A stretch of DNA of 47,505 bases from Lachnospiraceae bacterium (lineage in GTDB: Bacteria; Bacillota; Clostridia; Lachnospirales; Lachnospiraceae): assembly GCA_017622795.1 (NCBI GenBank), contig JAGAQI010000126.1, positions 1 through 47,505 on the forward strand, in the 5' to 3' direction. Below the pieces are notes generated by a model, which was given only the letters and a program-made list of their open reading frames with translations, had not been told where the DNA came from and searched no databases. Shown one piece after another: positions 7,105-16,612 of the stretch; position 1 is the first letter of the stretch, and every line of letters starts with the position of its first letter. A program made the translations under genes and the position numbers.

Positions 7105-8592
7105 TTACTTCAATCCCAAAATACCGGTTACGGTCTCCTGCATCTTATCCTTGTCACAAACCATGGTATGACGCACCTTGGCATTGCGGATTTCTTCGAT
7201 GGCATTCGGAACCTTTACACCGGATACTTCGCAAAGGCGGTCAACCAAAGTGAAATCATCTTCGTCGGTTGCCTTGTTTTCCACAGCTTCCATAACGCTT
7301 CTTGTAAACTTATATGGGCTGGCGGTGGATGCGATTACAGTTACGGTATCGTCCTTTGTTGCTTCTCTATATTTGTAGAATACTGTTGCAGCTACTGCAG
7401 TATGGGTATCAATGACATATCCTGCCTTTTCGTAAACCTTGCGGATGGTTGCTGCAGTTTCTGCTTCGGATGCATATCCGCCGGCAAAGTCAGCAAGCTT
7501 TGCCTTCATATCGGAAGTGATTTCGTACTTGCCTTCTTCCTTTAACTGTCTCATAAGTTCTGCATTTACGTCGGAGTTTTCGCCGGCGCAGGTGTAGATA
7601 AGACGCTCTAAGTTACTGGATACCAGAATATCCATGGATGGAGAGCTGGTGAGTACGAACTCACGCTTTCTGTCATAAACACCTGTTTCGAAGAAATCAA
7701 ACAGAACCTTATTTTCATTGGAAGCGCAGATTAACTTCTTCACCGGCACACCCATCTGCTTTGCATAGTAAGCAGCCAGAATGTTACCGAAGTTACCGGT
7801 AGGAACCACAACGTTCATTGGTTCGCCGCAGGTTAACTTACCTTCTGCCACTAAAGTTACATAGGTATATACATAGTAAACCACCTGTGGAACCAGACGG
7901 CCGATGTTGATGGAGTTTGCGGAAGAGAACTGATAGCCCTGCTCTTTCATGCGCTTTGCCAGTTCCTTATCACCGAAGATTTCCTTTACGCCGGTCTGGG
8001 CATCGTCAAAGTTACCGTGGATTGCCACTACGTTGGTGTTGTCGCCCACCTGGGTAACCATCTGCTTTTCCTGAATCTTACTTACACCGTCCTTTGGATA
8101 GAACACGATGATGCTGGTACCCGGAACATCTGCGAAGCCTGCCAGAGCTGCCTTACCGGTATCACCGGAGGTAGCGGTAAGAATTACGATTTCTTCCTTC
8201 ATATTATGCTTCTTTGCCGCAGTGGTAAGTAAGTGAGGCAGAATAGAAAGTGCCATGTCCTTGAATGCAATGGTTGCACCATGGAACAGTTCCAAATAGT
8301 AGGCACCATCTGCTTCCTTTAAAGGAGCAATCTTCTTTGTGTCAAACTTATCGTCATAAGCACTGTTAATGCAGTGCTTTAATTCTTCCTCTGTGTAATC
8401 GGAAAGGAACAGCTTCATTACTTCATAAGCAACTTCCTGATAAGACTTGCCTGCCAAATCCTGCAGGGACACATCCAGTGCCGGAATGGAATCCGGAACG
8501 AACAATCCGCCATCATCCGCAAGGCCCTTTAACACAGCCTCGGATGCTGTTACCGATATATTGGAATTTCTTGTGCTCTTATAACGTACCAT
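7105..8592 (-). CDS. thrC: Threonine synthase
   Basis: A 495-aa PLP enzyme converting O-phospho-L-homoserine to L-threonine, the last step of threonine synthesis in the cytosol. The N-terminal VRYKSTRNSN..ASEAVLKGLADDGGLFVP is typical of the long threonine synthases. The PLP lysine is in GATIAFKDMAL, and the phosphate-binding glycine-rich loop is in VVVPTGNFGNILA. Length fits the clostridial form. I chose 8592 over an upstream codon at 8619 because GGAGGATTACAAG leads into this ATG. It is apparently monocistronic, with its own promoter (8677-8705) and terminator. Confidence 0.95.
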   Translation of the reverse strand: MVRYKSTRNSNISVTASEAVLKGLADDGGLFVPDSIPALDVSLQDLAGKSYQEVAYEVMKLFLSDYTEEELKHCINSAYDDKFDTKKIAPLKEADGAYYLELFHGATIAFKDMALSILPHLLTTAAKKHNMKEEIVILTATSGDTGKAALAGFADVPGTSIIVFYPKDGVSKIQEKQMVTQVGDNTNVVAIHGNFDDAQTGVKEIFGDKELAKRMKEQGYQFSSANSINIGRLVPQVVYYVYTYVTLVAEGKLTCGEPMNVVVPTGNFGNILAAYYAKQMGVPVKKLICASNENKVLFDFFETGVYDRKREFVLTSSPSMDILVSSNLERLIYTCAGENSDVNAELMRQLKEEGKYEITSDMKAKLADFAGGYASEAETAATIRKVYEKAGYVIDTHTAVAATVFYKYREATKDDTVTVIASTASPYKFTRSVMEAVENKATDEDDFTLVDRLCEVSGVKVPNAIEEIRNAKVRHTMVCDKDKMQETVTGILGLK

Positions 8593-8635
8593 CTTGTAAT
8601 CCTCCTCTTTCTTCCACATCGTCTTCTAATAAAAA

Positions 8636-8681
8636 AAGATGTGACTCTCCGGGTTCTTCCCAACCCATTTTGTCACATCTT
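8636..8681 (-). terminator. Intrinsic terminator after the SleB-like gene
   Basis: Stem AAGATGTGAC (8636-8645) with GTCACATCTT (8672-8681), an inner GGGTT/AACCC hairpin, and seven T residues after it on the minus strand. It lies between the hydrolase gene and thrC, and its upstream arm overlaps the thrC promoter. Confidence 0.85.
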
Positions 8682-8705
8682 ATCACAACTTTTCCGCTTT
8701 AGCAA
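8677..8705 (-). promoter_or_regulatory. Promoter of thrC, overlapping the upstream terminator arm
   Basis: Minus strand TTGCTA (8700-8705), 17-bp spacer, TAAGAT (8677-8682). The -10 box lies in the first arm of the terminator hairpin, so transcripts started here lack that arm and cannot form the full stem. Confidence 0.65.
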
Positions 8706-8722
8706 GATAAATTATTCTTTTT

Positions 8723-9373
8723 TTACTTTTTTTCTACGTAGAACTCATGACAGCCATGCTTGAACAGGAATTCCAAGTTCTTATCAAACCAACGTCTTCC
8801 TTTTTTACTTGCCAGTTCCCTGCACATAAAGTACAAAGCGCCTTCGGAGTAGTCTTCACCGTCAAGAACACGTTCTACCGCTTCTATTGTAGTTTCGGAC
8901 GGAGTTACTTTAAAAAATCTTCCGTCTGCAATCGGAGCAAACTGTCCTTTGGAAAATACTACATCACTGATAGTACGGCCGCCAAAACCGATTTCCAAAC
9001 GATTTAATACTACGTTGGCAACCAGCATTCTGCCTTTGATATCTTCACCGCCGGCTTCTGCTTCTACAATTCTTATCAATACCTGATAGTCATCCTCTGT
9101 AATAGCGAACCGCTCGCCATGGTAATTTACAATATGATCGGTAGAGCTGGACATCAATGCCAGATCACGCTTCTCGGCACGGTCCAAAGCTTCCTTCCAA
9201 ATATCTTCTGTACAAACAAGACTCAGCTGTTCGCCTGCGTCAACCAATGTTGTCATTTCTGCCTTTGTTGCAGCTGCCGCGGTCTTAAGACTTTCGTCCG
9301 GTGCAAAGAGTTCCACAGCCAGTCCCAAAAATAACGCTGCAATCAACACAATCCATTTTTTTTGATTTAACAT
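8723..9373 (-). CDS. SleB-like cell wall hydrolase
   Basis: A 216-aa exported protein. It has a short N-terminal hydrophobic segment (WIVLIAALFLGLAVELF, about residues 7-23) and a C-terminal Hydrolase_2/SleB catalytic domain from about residue 90. The domain contains LIRIVEAEAGGEDIKGRMLV, ANVVLNRLEIGFGGRTISDVVF and KGQFAPI, the usual signature of SleB/CwlJ lytic enzymes that cut spore cortex or vegetative peptidoglycan. The Glu in EAEAGGE is the probable catalytic acid. The start has AGAGG upstream. Whether it acts in germination or in growth cannot be told; there is no peptidoglycan-binding domain as in SleB itself. Confidence 0.85.
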   Translation of the reverse strand: MLNQKKWIVLIAALFLGLAVELFAPDESLKTAAAATKAEMTTLVDAGEQLSLVCTEDIWKEALDRAEKRDLALMSSSTDHIVNYHGERFAITEDDYQVLIRIVEAEAGGEDIKGRMLVANVVLNRLEIGFGGRTISDVVFSKGQFAPIADGRFFKVTPSETTIEAVERVLDGEDYSEGALYFMCRELASKKGRRWFDKNLEFLFKHGCHEFYVEKK

Positions 9374-9436
9374 AGTTTACCTCTTCTTTTTCACAATTCT
9401 AATCTGCTTAAAAAAACGATAATTTGTCAACTTCGA

Positions 9437-9533
9437 GTGAGTTTACCCTAAAAATGGGCATTCTGTCAATCACTTCCTCTGAATTTCGTTATATCTCCTA
9501 AAAAAGTGGTCGCCCATTTTCGCTACCCACTCA
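9437..9533. repeat. Spaced inverted repeat between divergent genes
   Basis: AAAATGGGC at 9451-9459 faces GCCCATTTT at 9512-9520. GTGAGT just outside the left copy and ACTCAC outside the right copy extend the symmetry, giving two 23-bp half elements of which 15 positions agree. They lie between the start of the SleB-like gene (minus) and the AP2-domain gene (plus), where an operator could act on either gene. No regulator is known. Confidence 0.4.
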
Positions 9534-9634
9534 CCTCTTTGTGCGTTTTCTCCAATTTTTTCGACTTTTTTTGTGATTTTTGCACAATACTTTTTCCGTT
9601 TTCTTTTTTGTACTTATAGTGTAGACTATTAATA

Positions 9635-9657
9635 AATCACCATTTTCGGTGATTTTT
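9635..9657 (+). terminator. Small terminator-like hairpin upstream of the AP2 gene
   Basis: AATCACC (9635-9641), a 6-nt loop, GGTGATT (9648-9654) and then T residues, followed 20 bp later by the AP2 gene's GGAGG site. It may attenuate that gene or end upstream transcription. The stem is short, so confidence is low. Confidence 0.4.
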
Positions 9658-9690
9658 ATACCAAATAATTCGATTTTGGAGGTAAAACTC

Positions 9691-10488
9691 ATGCTTCCCG
9701 GCGTATATTTAAACAAAAAAAAGGACGGAACTCCTTTATATCGCGCTTCCATCACCCATGGCGGCAAGCATATCAGCCTGGGAAGCTTCCCGGATGAGCA
9801 GACAGCCCACCGGGCTTATTTAGAGGCCTCTTCCCTGTTTACCACAAAGCAGCCTGCCGCTATGCTGTTGGAACATTTCAAACAGGAGCAGCAGATTCTC
9901 CCCTTTGAAAAATGGGTTGTGCTTCTTAATTACCGTGACAACGACATTTATATAAAAACCCCGATTTATCTGGAGCACCGTTCCTTTACCTATCATTACA
10001 GTCAGAACTGCCGCTACAAATTTGACGTAGACGACCTGTTTTACTATTCCAACCATAAAATCATGAAACGCGGCAATCATCTTTTTGTGGCAGATTACGG
10101 CATGCAGGTAAATATCCTCTCCCGTTACGGTATCAAAAATTATGCCGTACCGGGCCGGGACTACCGCTTTGTAAACGGCGATGACACCGACTTCCGTTAC
10201 CGCAACATTGAAATCATCAACCGTTACCACGGCGTAACCAAGCAAATCATCAAAGGCCGCGAGGTGTACGTAACTAAAATCCATGTCAACGGGGATTTCA
10301 TCGTCGGCCGCTATACCACCGAAAACGAAGCCGCTGCCGCTTATAACCGCGCTGCCATGCTTCTGCAGGAACAAGGTGTCACAAAAAACTTTCCAATTAA
10401 TTATATAGAGGGAATTTCTGATATCGAATACGCAGGATTGCTTATGAAGGTAAGAATTTCTGCGAAGATACGAAATTATAAGAAATAA
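9691..10488 (+). CDS. AP2-domain DNA-binding protein with two AP2-like domains
   Basis: A 265-aa protein. The first domain (about 3-45) is AP2-like: GVYLNKKKDGTPLYRASI, then GKHISLGSFPDEQTAHRAY. The second (about 180-235) repeats the pattern: GVTKQIIKGREVYVTKI, then GDFIVGRYTTENEAAAAYN. Between them RDYRFVNGDDTDFRYRNIEI resembles the HNH motif of AP2-HNH homing endonucleases, but the catalytic His is not present, so nuclease activity is unlikely. The start at 9691 follows GGAGG at 9678-9682; the in-frame codon at 9649 has no such site. It probably binds DNA, possibly as a domesticated mobile-element protein; its target is unknown. Confidence 0.65.
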   Translation: MLPGVYLNKKKDGTPLYRASITHGGKHISLGSFPDEQTAHRAYLEASSLFTTKQPAAMLLEHFKQEQQILPFEKWVVLLNYRDNDIYIKTPIYLEHRSFTYHYSQNCRYKFDVDDLFYYSNHKIMKRGNHLFVADYGMQVNILSRYGIKNYAVPGRDYRFVNGDDTDFRYRNIEIINRYHGVTKQIIKGREVYVTKIHVNGDFIVGRYTTENEAAAAYNRAAMLLQEQGVTKNFPINYIEGISDIEYAGLLMKVRISAKIRNYKK

Positions 10489-10538
10489 TCATTCATTTTA
10501 TTATAGAACATCTTTGTTCTGTACCTGCACGCTTCGAC

Positions 10539-10786
10539 CTTACAGCGCTGCTCAAATCAATAAAAAGGCTTGTTATAATATATATAGAGATTTTGGGAAT
10601 ATGATATCTAAGTGTCCGGCATCTCAGCAGATAGTCGTTCGTAAATGGCGGACAACCAAACTGGTTTTGGATTGTTCCGACAGTTGCGAATGACTGTCTG
10701 AGGAGTCAGACGAACACAGATATCATACTCCCGAAATCTTTTTTTATTATAACAAACCTTTGTCTTCTTTTGAGCAGCACTGTAAG
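10539..10786. repeat. Approximately 248-bp imperfect palindrome reaching into the rnpB 3' end
   Basis: The outer arms CTTACAGCGCTGCTCAAA (10539-10556) and its near-complement at 10769-10786 pair around a centre at 10662. Further inside, TTGTTATAAT, ATATGATATCT and TCGTTCG pair with their partners on the other side, with small indels. The right arm is the end of the RNase P RNA gene. The core (10564-10761) begins and ends with AAAGG..CCTTT and looks like a MITE or a very long hairpin. No ORF lies in it. Confidence 0.75.
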
Positions 10787-11128
10787 CCGGGTTCTGTATC
10801 AGACGATCATCTTTCTTGACTGTACGTTACCGCACAGCTCCTCTGCCCGGTTACCCGGACAGAACGCGACCAACCCGGAAGCACGACGGGCCGCCGTATC
10901 GCTTCCTATTCGGTCTTGCTTCGGGTGGAGTTTACACAGCCTTGTCTGTTACCAGCCAAGCGGTGGGCTCTTACCCCGCCATTCCACCATCACTCACCGC
11001 AAGCGGCGAGCTGTTTCTTTTCTATTGCACTAGTCTTGGAGTCACCTCCACCGGACGTTATCCGGCACCCTGCCCTGTGAAGCCCGGACTTTCCTCACCA
11101 TAATCGGCGCGACCGTCTGTGCTGCTCA
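10772..11128 (-). ncRNA. rnpB: RNase P RNA (catalytic subunit)
   Basis: A 357-nt RNA that removes 5' leaders from pre-tRNA. The conserved segment GAGGAAAGTCCGGGC is at 11082-11096 (complement), and the 3' consensus ACAGAACCCGGCTTA is at 10783-10797 (complement). The first and last nine bases (GAGCAGCAC and GTGCTGCTC) pair to form helix P1, which fixes both ends. A promoter ends 7 bp upstream. Open frames on the plus strand here are chance readings of the antisense. Confidence 0.95.
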
Positions 11129-11134
11129 TGCGGT

Positions 11135-11163
11135 ATTCTAACATGTTTTCTGGATTTTGTAAA
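11135..11163 (-). promoter_or_regulatory. Promoter of rnpB
   Basis: Minus strand TTTACA (11158-11163), 17-bp spacer, TAGAAT (11135-11140). The expected start near 11128 coincides with the 5' strand of helix P1. Confidence 0.85.
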
Positions 11164-11171
11164 TTCCTATT

Positions 11172-11213
11172 AAAAAAATACACCGGCATGGGAGAATTCT
11201 CTCCCATACCGGT
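11172..11213 (-). terminator. Intrinsic terminator of the dgt-to-kinase operon
   Basis: Arms ACCGGCATGGGAGA and TCTCCCATACCGGT (11182-11213) pair around ATTC with one mismatch. They are followed on the minus strand by seven T residues. It lies 9 bp after the stop of the kinase gene. Confidence 0.9.
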
Positions 11214-11221
11214 ACGTTCTA

Positions 11222-12874
11222 TCACACCTTAAAGCAACTTCCACCGATAAATTCCCTGATAATAGAATTTTTCGGCACATTTTCACAATCTGCCCCCAGG
11301 AAATAGTCCAGAAATTTCAGCAATCGTTTTGCCTCTACATATTCCGGAGCATCCTTTGGCACGCAAAACAGCAACGGTTCCGCAAACTGCTTAATTAGCA
11401 CCAGTTCATAAATCAATGCCGAATTAAACATGACATCCGCGCTCTCCTGGAACGGGAAGATATTTTCTTCCTCTCCCTGACGTACCGACGGCCACATACG
11501 GATGGTATCCACCGCAGCGGCGCCGCGGGTTCTGGCATCTCTTACAATACGGCGGAGCATTCTGGCATCTGTGGTCGGGATACGGTTATGCTCATCGATA
11601 TTTAACTGGGTCAAAGCACTGATGTAAATTTTAAACTTGCTCTCGGTAGGGAGTTTGTAAGAAAGCGCATCATTCAACCCGTGAATGCCCTCAATTACCA
11701 GAATATCCTCCGGACCAAGCTTCTTTACATTGCCTTTATATTCCCGCATACCGGTTTTAAAATTAAAGCTCGGAAGTTCTACTGCTTCTCCTGCAAGGAG
11801 CGCAGTCATATCCTGATTAAACTGCTCCACATCAATAGCACCGAGACATTCAAAGTTATAGCTGCCGTCTGCATGCTTCGGCGTATCGTCACGATTCACA
11901 AAGTAATCATCCACCGCAATCGGATGCGGCTTCATGCCAAGAGTCTTCAACTGGATGGACAAACGGTGGGAAAACGTAGTCTTTCCGGAAGAAGACGGTC
12001 CGGCAATCATGACAAATTTCACATTACCTCTTGCTTTAATCTGTGCCGCAATATCCGCAATTTTCTTTTCCATGAAAGCTTCCTGCACCAAAATCAGCTC
12101 CTGCAGTTCGCCCCGGGCCAGCACATCATTGATGTCTCCCACGGTTTCTACGCCCATGATGCGGCCCCAGGTGGAGCCTTCCTGTAATACATCAAAAAAC
12201 TTTCTTCGTTCTTTAAATTCCGGTAAAACCGCCGGTGCTTCTTTGGACGGCACCAGTAAAATAAATCCTTTATCATACGGGAACAGGTCAAATACCTTTA
12301 ACACGCCGGTGGAATACGGCATATAGCCATAGAAATAGTCCTCAAATCCGCCCAAACTGTAAATGTTGGTTTTAGAAACCCGGCGGTAGCCAAACAGCTT
12401 TTCCTTTTCAAACATCCGGTGTTCTCTGAAAATCTTGCAGGCATCCTCTGTATTTACTACTTTTTTATCAAAGGGAATATCCGCCGCAATAATGCGTTCC
12501 ATCTCCTGCTTTACCAAAGCCAAAGTGTCTGCATCTGCGCAGACATCGCCCTCTAATTCCCCGTAAATTCCGTTTCCGATGGTATGTTCAATACGCACCT
12601 TTTCCAGACCTTTGGAACCAAGTACCTTATAAACCGCTTTCATAAACACTAAAATAATGCCCCTGCGGTAGGTGCGGATGCCGTTTTCGGTATCCATGGT
12701 AACAAATTCTACCGTATCGCCATCTTTTGGCGCTTTGCGCAGTTCCTTCAGCTTGCCGTTTACCATGGCAAGCAAAATTGGCGCAGAATACTCTGCTGCC
12801 ACATCTTCACTGATGGCAAATAATGTTGTTCCTTCGTTATAGGTTCTTTCTTTCCCCAATATCGTAAGCTTCAC
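11222..12874 (-). CDS. Nucleoside (uridine-type) kinase with N-terminal TGS and ThrRS-like editing domains
   Basis: A 550-aa protein. An N-terminal TGS-like fold (about 1-60, MKLTILGKERTYNEGTTLF) is followed by a segment like the second additional domain of threonyl-tRNA synthetase. A P-loop uridine kinase domain starts near 285 with Walker A GPSSSGKTT, then AVDDYFVNRDDTP and LVIEGIHGLND. Such fusions are widespread in Clostridia and are annotated as nucleoside kinases; the real substrate is not certain and the TGS part suggests an RNA or nucleotide sensor. It starts with GTG, sharing one base with the trmK stop (TAGTG), so translation is coupled. It is the last gene of the operon. Confidence 0.85.
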   Translation of the reverse strand: MKLTILGKERTYNEGTTLFAISEDVAAEYSAPILLAMVNGKLKELRKAPKDGDTVEFVTMDTENGIRTYRRGIILVFMKAVYKVLGSKGLEKVRIEHTIGNGIYGELEGDVCADADTLALVKQEMERIIAADIPFDKKVVNTEDACKIFREHRMFEKEKLFGYRRVSKTNIYSLGGFEDYFYGYMPYSTGVLKVFDLFPYDKGFILLVPSKEAPAVLPEFKERRKFFDVLQEGSTWGRIMGVETVGDINDVLARGELQELILVQEAFMEKKIADIAAQIKARGNVKFVMIAGPSSSGKTTFSHRLSIQLKTLGMKPHPIAVDDYFVNRDDTPKHADGSYNFECLGAIDVEQFNQDMTALLAGEAVELPSFNFKTGMREYKGNVKKLGPEDILVIEGIHGLNDALSYKLPTESKFKIYISALTQLNIDEHNRIPTTDARMLRRIVRDARTRGAAAVDTIRMWPSVRQGEEENIFPFQESADVMFNSALIYELVLIKQFAEPLLFCVPKDAPEYVEAKRLLKFLDYFLGADCENVPKNSIIREFIGGSCFKV

Positions 12875-13596
12875 TAAGCATCAACCTTTCTCATAATACG
12901 GGTTCTTGCTTCTTCAATCAAAGAAAACTCCCGGTTTAAACTTTCCTTCCGGAGCCGGGCATTTTCCGTGTCCAGGCCGGAAAGCGCCGCCAGTACATCG
13001 GTGCGCAGCCGCTGCTCTCTCTCAAGATACTCCAGCAAAACCTCATTTTTTTCCTCGATAAGAAGCTTTCCGTATAGATAATCACATTCTGTTTCATAGA
13101 CTTGCGGAGCAGTACATTTTACCGCCCGCATCATGACATAAAACTTGCCGTCTTCTTTCAGCATATGCTCCTTGGTGATTTCATATCCCTGCTTATGTAA
13201 AAACATCCGCACTTCCCCTACTTCCGACTGGGGCTGTAACACCAGCTCCTTCAGGGAAGCCGTTGCTTCCGGAAAATCCGACAAAATTTTTATCATCAAA
13301 AGCCCGCCCATACCGCAAAGCAACACTGTGTCTGCTTCACCCGGCACCAGTTTTTGCAAACCGTCTGACAACCGGATATCAATCTGCGAAGCCAGTCCTG
13401 CTTCTTCCACATGGGCTCTTGCCCCCACCAGGGGACCTTTATTTACATCCATGGCAATTACTTTTGGTGCGATTCCCGCCCGACACAAATAAATAGAAGT
13501 ATACGCATGGTCGCATCCGATATCTGCCACAATATTTCCTTTGGTCACCATTCCTGCTGCCGCAAGAAGGCGTTTTGATAATTGTACTAATTTCAT
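12874..13596 (-). CDS. trmK: tRNA (adenine(22)-N(1))-methyltransferase
   Basis: A 240-aa class I SAM methyltransferase that methylates N1 of A22 in bacterial tRNA. The SAM motif is VADIGCDHAYTSIYL (about 23-37), then AMDVNKGPLVGARAH and the LLCGMGG motif. Length and the position directly after rpoD are as in Bacillus and Clostridia. Its start overlaps the rpoD stop by one base (TAATG), and its stop overlaps the next start. The usual neighbour, a Nif3-like gene, is absent here. Confidence 0.92.
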   Translation of the reverse strand: MKLVQLSKRLLAAAGMVTKGNIVADIGCDHAYTSIYLCRAGIAPKVIAMDVNKGPLVGARAHVEEAGLASQIDIRLSDGLQKLVPGEADTVLLCGMGGLLMIKILSDFPEATASLKELVLQPQSEVGEVRMFLHKQGYEITKEHMLKEDGKFYVMMRAVKCTAPQVYETECDYLYGKLLIEEKNEVLLEYLEREQRLRTDVLAALSGLDTENARLRKESLNREFSLIEEARTRIMRKVDA

Positions 13597-14717
13597 TACT
13601 CAAGATAGTCCTTTAATTTTCTGGAACGGCTCGGATGACGGAGCTTCCGGAGGGCCTTTGCCTCAATCTGGCGGATACGCTCTCTGGTTACCTTAAACTC
13701 CTTGCCCACTTCCTCTAAGGTTCTGGCACGGCCATCATCTAAACCGAAACGGAGACGGAGCACCTTCTGTTCTCTGTCGGTTAAGGTATCCAATACTTCC
13801 TTTAACTGCTCACCAAGCAAAGTATAAGCAGCTGCTTCCGGTGGTGTCGGAATATGGTCGTCTTCTACAAAATCGCCCAGATGGCTGTCTTCCTCTTCAC
13901 CGATTGGGGTTTCCAAAGACACCGGTTCCTGGGAAATCTTCATAATTTCGCGGACACGCTCTACCGGCACGCCCATTTCCTTTGCAATTTCCTCCGGCAG
14001 CGGTTCTCTGCCGTATTCCTGCAAAAGCTGACGCTGTACGCGGATTAATTTATTGATGGTTTCTACCATATGCACCGGAATACGGATGGTTCTTGCCTGG
14101 TCTGCAATAGCGCGGGTAATCGCCTGACGAATCCACCAGGTAGCGTAGGTAGAGAACTTGTAACCCTTGCGGAAATCAAACTTTTCTACCGCCTTCATAA
14201 GGCCTAAATTACCTTCCTGAATTAAATCAAGGAATTGCATACCTCTGCCCACGTATCTCTTTGCAATGCTGACAACCAGACGAAGGTTTGCCTCGGACAG
14301 ACGCTTCTTCGCTGCTTCGTCGCCCTCTTCGATTCTCTTTGCCAGTTCCATTTCCTCATCTGCGGAAAGCAGCGGCACCTTACCGATTTCCTTTAAATAC
14401 ATGCGGACAGGGTCTTCCAGGCTGACACCTTCCGGCACGGACATGTCGATATTAGCATAGTCTTCTGCTTCTTCATCATCCAGAAGCATTTCCGGTTCCA
14501 TATCGTCATCCGCATCCTCAGAGAAGCTTTCTGCACGGAGAATATCCACACCGTTATTCTCTAAAAACTCGTAGATTTTATCAATCTGGCCTGCTTCCAA
14601 TTCCATATCGCCTAAAAAATCATTGATTTCCTGATATTCCAATACATTCTTTTTCTTCTTGGCAAATGCGAGTAACTCCTTCATTTTGTCCATGAACTTA
14701 TTTGCATTCTCTTCCAT
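13596..14717 (-). CDS. rpoD: RNA polymerase primary sigma factor
   Basis: The 373-aa housekeeping sigma (SigA/RpoD). A short acidic region 1.1 (about 1-95) is followed by region 1.2 ([20 protein letters not shown]), region 2 ([40 protein letters not shown]), region 3 and the region 4 helix-turn-helix ([20 protein letters not shown]). Length is that of Gram-positive SigA, without the large E. coli insert. It lies 20 bp after dnaG. The TTGACA/TATAAT promoters seen throughout the window are its expected targets. Confidence 0.98.
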   Translation of the reverse strand: MEENANKFMDKMKELLAFAKKKKNVLEYQEINDFLGDMELEAGQIDKIYEFLENNGVDILRAESFSEDADDDMEPEMLLDDEEAEDYANIDMSVPEGVSLEDPVRMYLKEIGKVPLLSADEEMELAKRIEEGDEAAKKRLSEANLRLVVSIAKRYVGRGMQFLDLIQEGNLGLMKAVEKFDFRKGYKFSTYATWWIRQAITRAIADQARTIRIPVHMVETINKLIRVQRQLLQEYGREPLPEEIAKEMGVPVERVREIMKISQEPVSLETPIGEEEDSHLGDFVEDDHIPTPPEAAAYTLLGEQLKEVLDTLTDREQKVLRLRFGLDDGRARTLEEVGKEFKVTRERIRQIEAKALRKLRHPSRSRKLKDYLE

Positions 14718-14737
14718 TTGTAATACCCCATCCTTTC

Positions 14738-16540
14738 TTACTCCGGAATCGGAAACTGGTTTTTATACCGGTTCTTTTCCATTAAAAGTGCTTGAAAACG
14801 TTCCATATCGCCGGCTTCCACCGCCTGCTCAATCCGCTGTTCGATGGCTGCCTGCTTTACCTTACGGACCGTGTCTTCAAATGCCTTCTTTTGTCCTGCC
14901 GCATCCATTTCCTCCCTGAATTCCGTGGAGAATAATGCCGCCGCCATATTTTGTTCTTCTTTATCTTCAAAATGACTGATGATTTTTGCCGGATTCACCT
15001 TACCGTCCTGCCAGAACTGGTCAAATACCATTTCTGCAACGCTACGGCAAAAGCCCGGCGAAAAATCTTCCGGTGTAATAATCTCTTTAATTCTGCGAAA
15101 TTTTGTAACATCCGTAGCCAGCCAGGTCAGTAAAAGCTTCTGCGGTTTTGTGATTCCTTCTTTATCCTCTTCCCGTTTTTGCTTCTCCAATGCTGATTTT
15201 CTGCTGTTTTCTGCCTGGACATTCGGAACCGCCTGTCCCTGTATCATAATCATCTGGGAACCGTATTTGTTTACCAGCTTATGCAGCATATCGTAATCAA
15301 TACGGTACTGCCTTGCCACAGCCTGTTCATAATTGGAGCGCTCCAATTCGTCGGAAAAGCCCACCAGTTTTTTCGCCACTTCCTGAAAGAACTTTGTTTT
15401 CTGTTCCGGGTCCTCCATATTGTAGCCCGTTTCCAATACCTGCAATTCAAAGAAGAAACTGGAAATTGCATTATCGATGCGCTTTTGGTACTCCTCCGCT
15501 CCCAGATTTTTAATAAACTCATCCGGGTCCTTATACGGTTTCATATTGATTACTTTGACGCTGACTCCCGCTTCCTTCATGATTGGAATGGCGCGGAGCG
15601 CCGCTTTGATACCGGCACCATCACTGTCATACGTCAGATATACTTCTTTTACATATCTTGCAATTAAATTTGCCTGCAATCCGGTGAGTGCTGTACCCAA
15701 GGACGCCACCGCGTTGGTAAAGCCTGCCTGATGCAGGGAAATCACATCCATGTATCCCTCGCAAATCAGCATATACGGTTTGCGGGAATGCTTGGCATAA
15801 TTCAAGCCGTATAAGTTACGGCTCTTATCAAATACCTTGGTTTCCGGGGAGTTTAAATACTTTGGCTCGCCGTCGCCCATCACACGTCCGCCGAAAGCAA
15901 TCACGCGGTTGTTGGCATCCATAATCGGGAACATGGCACGGTTCCAGAACTTGTCCCGTCCGCCCCGCTGCTCATCCAGCGTAACCAGGCCGCTTTCCTT
16001 TAAGAAGCTGTCCTCATAGCCCTGCTGCTTTAAGTACTTATATAGTGTGTCACTAAACTTACTGGAATATCCAAGACCAAATTTGGTGATGGTTTCATCC
16101 GTCAAGCCACGCTTTTTGAAATAATCATACGCCGGCTTTCCCTGCTCGGATTTTAACTGCACATAGAAAAACTTCGCCGCCAGCTTATTTACTTCCAATA
16201 ATCTGCTCTTAAAATCCGCTGCTTTTTTTGCATCCTCGGAATACTCGATTTCCGGAAGCTTGACTCCGGCCCGCTCCGCCAGATATTTTAGCGCTTCCAC
16301 AAAGGTAAAATTTTCATATTCCATGATAAAGGTAAAGGCATTACCGCCTACACCGCAGCCGAAGCAATGATACATCTGACGCCCGCCGTGTACGGAAAAC
16401 GACGGGGATTTTTCGTTATGGAACGGACACAGCCCCATGTAGTTGCCGCCCTTTTTCTGGAGCCGCACATAGGAACCGATTAAATCCACAATATCCGTTC
16501 TTTGTCTAACTTCTTCTACTATTTCTTCCGGGTAATACAT
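14738..16540 (-). CDS. dnaG: DNA primase
   Basis: A 600-aa enzyme making RNA primers at the replication fork. The N-terminal CHC2 zinc finger is visible ([21 protein letters not shown], about 37-65). The catalytic core and TOPRIM domain follow ([20 protein letters not shown]), with a helical C-terminal DnaB-interaction domain. I place the start at 16540 ([12 protein letters not shown]), behind AAAGGACAGACATCAC, because primases begin this way; the in-frame extension to 16612 has no homologous look. Next downstream is rpoD, the classic macromolecular synthesis operon. Confidence 0.97.
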   Translation of the reverse strand: MYYPEEIVEEVRQRTDIVDLIGSYVRLQKKGGNYMGLCPFHNEKSPSFSVHGGRQMYHCFGCGVGGNAFTFIMEYENFTFVEALKYLAERAGVKLPEIEYSEDAKKAADFKSRLLEVNKLAAKFFYVQLKSEQGKPAYDYFKKRGLTDETITKFGLGYSSKFSDTLYKYLKQQGYEDSFLKESGLVTLDEQRGGRDKFWNRAMFPIMDANNRVIAFGGRVMGDGEPKYLNSPETKVFDKSRNLYGLNYAKHSRKPYMLICEGYMDVISLHQAGFTNAVASLGTALTGLQANLIARYVKEVYLTYDSDGAGIKAALRAIPIMKEAGVSVKVINMKPYKDPDEFIKNLGAEEYQKRIDNAISSFFFELQVLETGYNMEDPEQKTKFFQEVAKKLVGFSDELERSNYEQAVARQYRIDYDMLHKLVNKYGSQMIMIQGQAVPNVQAENSRKSALEKQKREEDKEGITKPQKLLLTWLATDVTKFRRIKEIITPEDFSPGFCRSVAEMVFDQFWQDGKVNPAKIISHFEDKEEQNMAAALFSTEFREEMDAAGQKKAFEDTVRKVKQAAIEQRIEQAVEAGDMERFQALLMEKNRYKNQFPIPE

Positions 16541-16612
16541 GTGATGTCTGTCCTTTCTGACTTGGTCTGATTGTGCTTCTGCGCCGGATATCTCCTGCGC
16601 AGCAACGCGCAA

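Noticed and set aside
10770-11103. Two overlapping plus-strand ORFs of 87 and 95 codons
   Set aside because: They are the complement of rnpB; the RNase P consensus segments and helix P1 explain the sequence.
16541-16612. N-terminal extension of DnaG
   Set aside because: Primases start near the MYYPEE segment, and an RBS precedes that ATG; the extension has no family resemblance.
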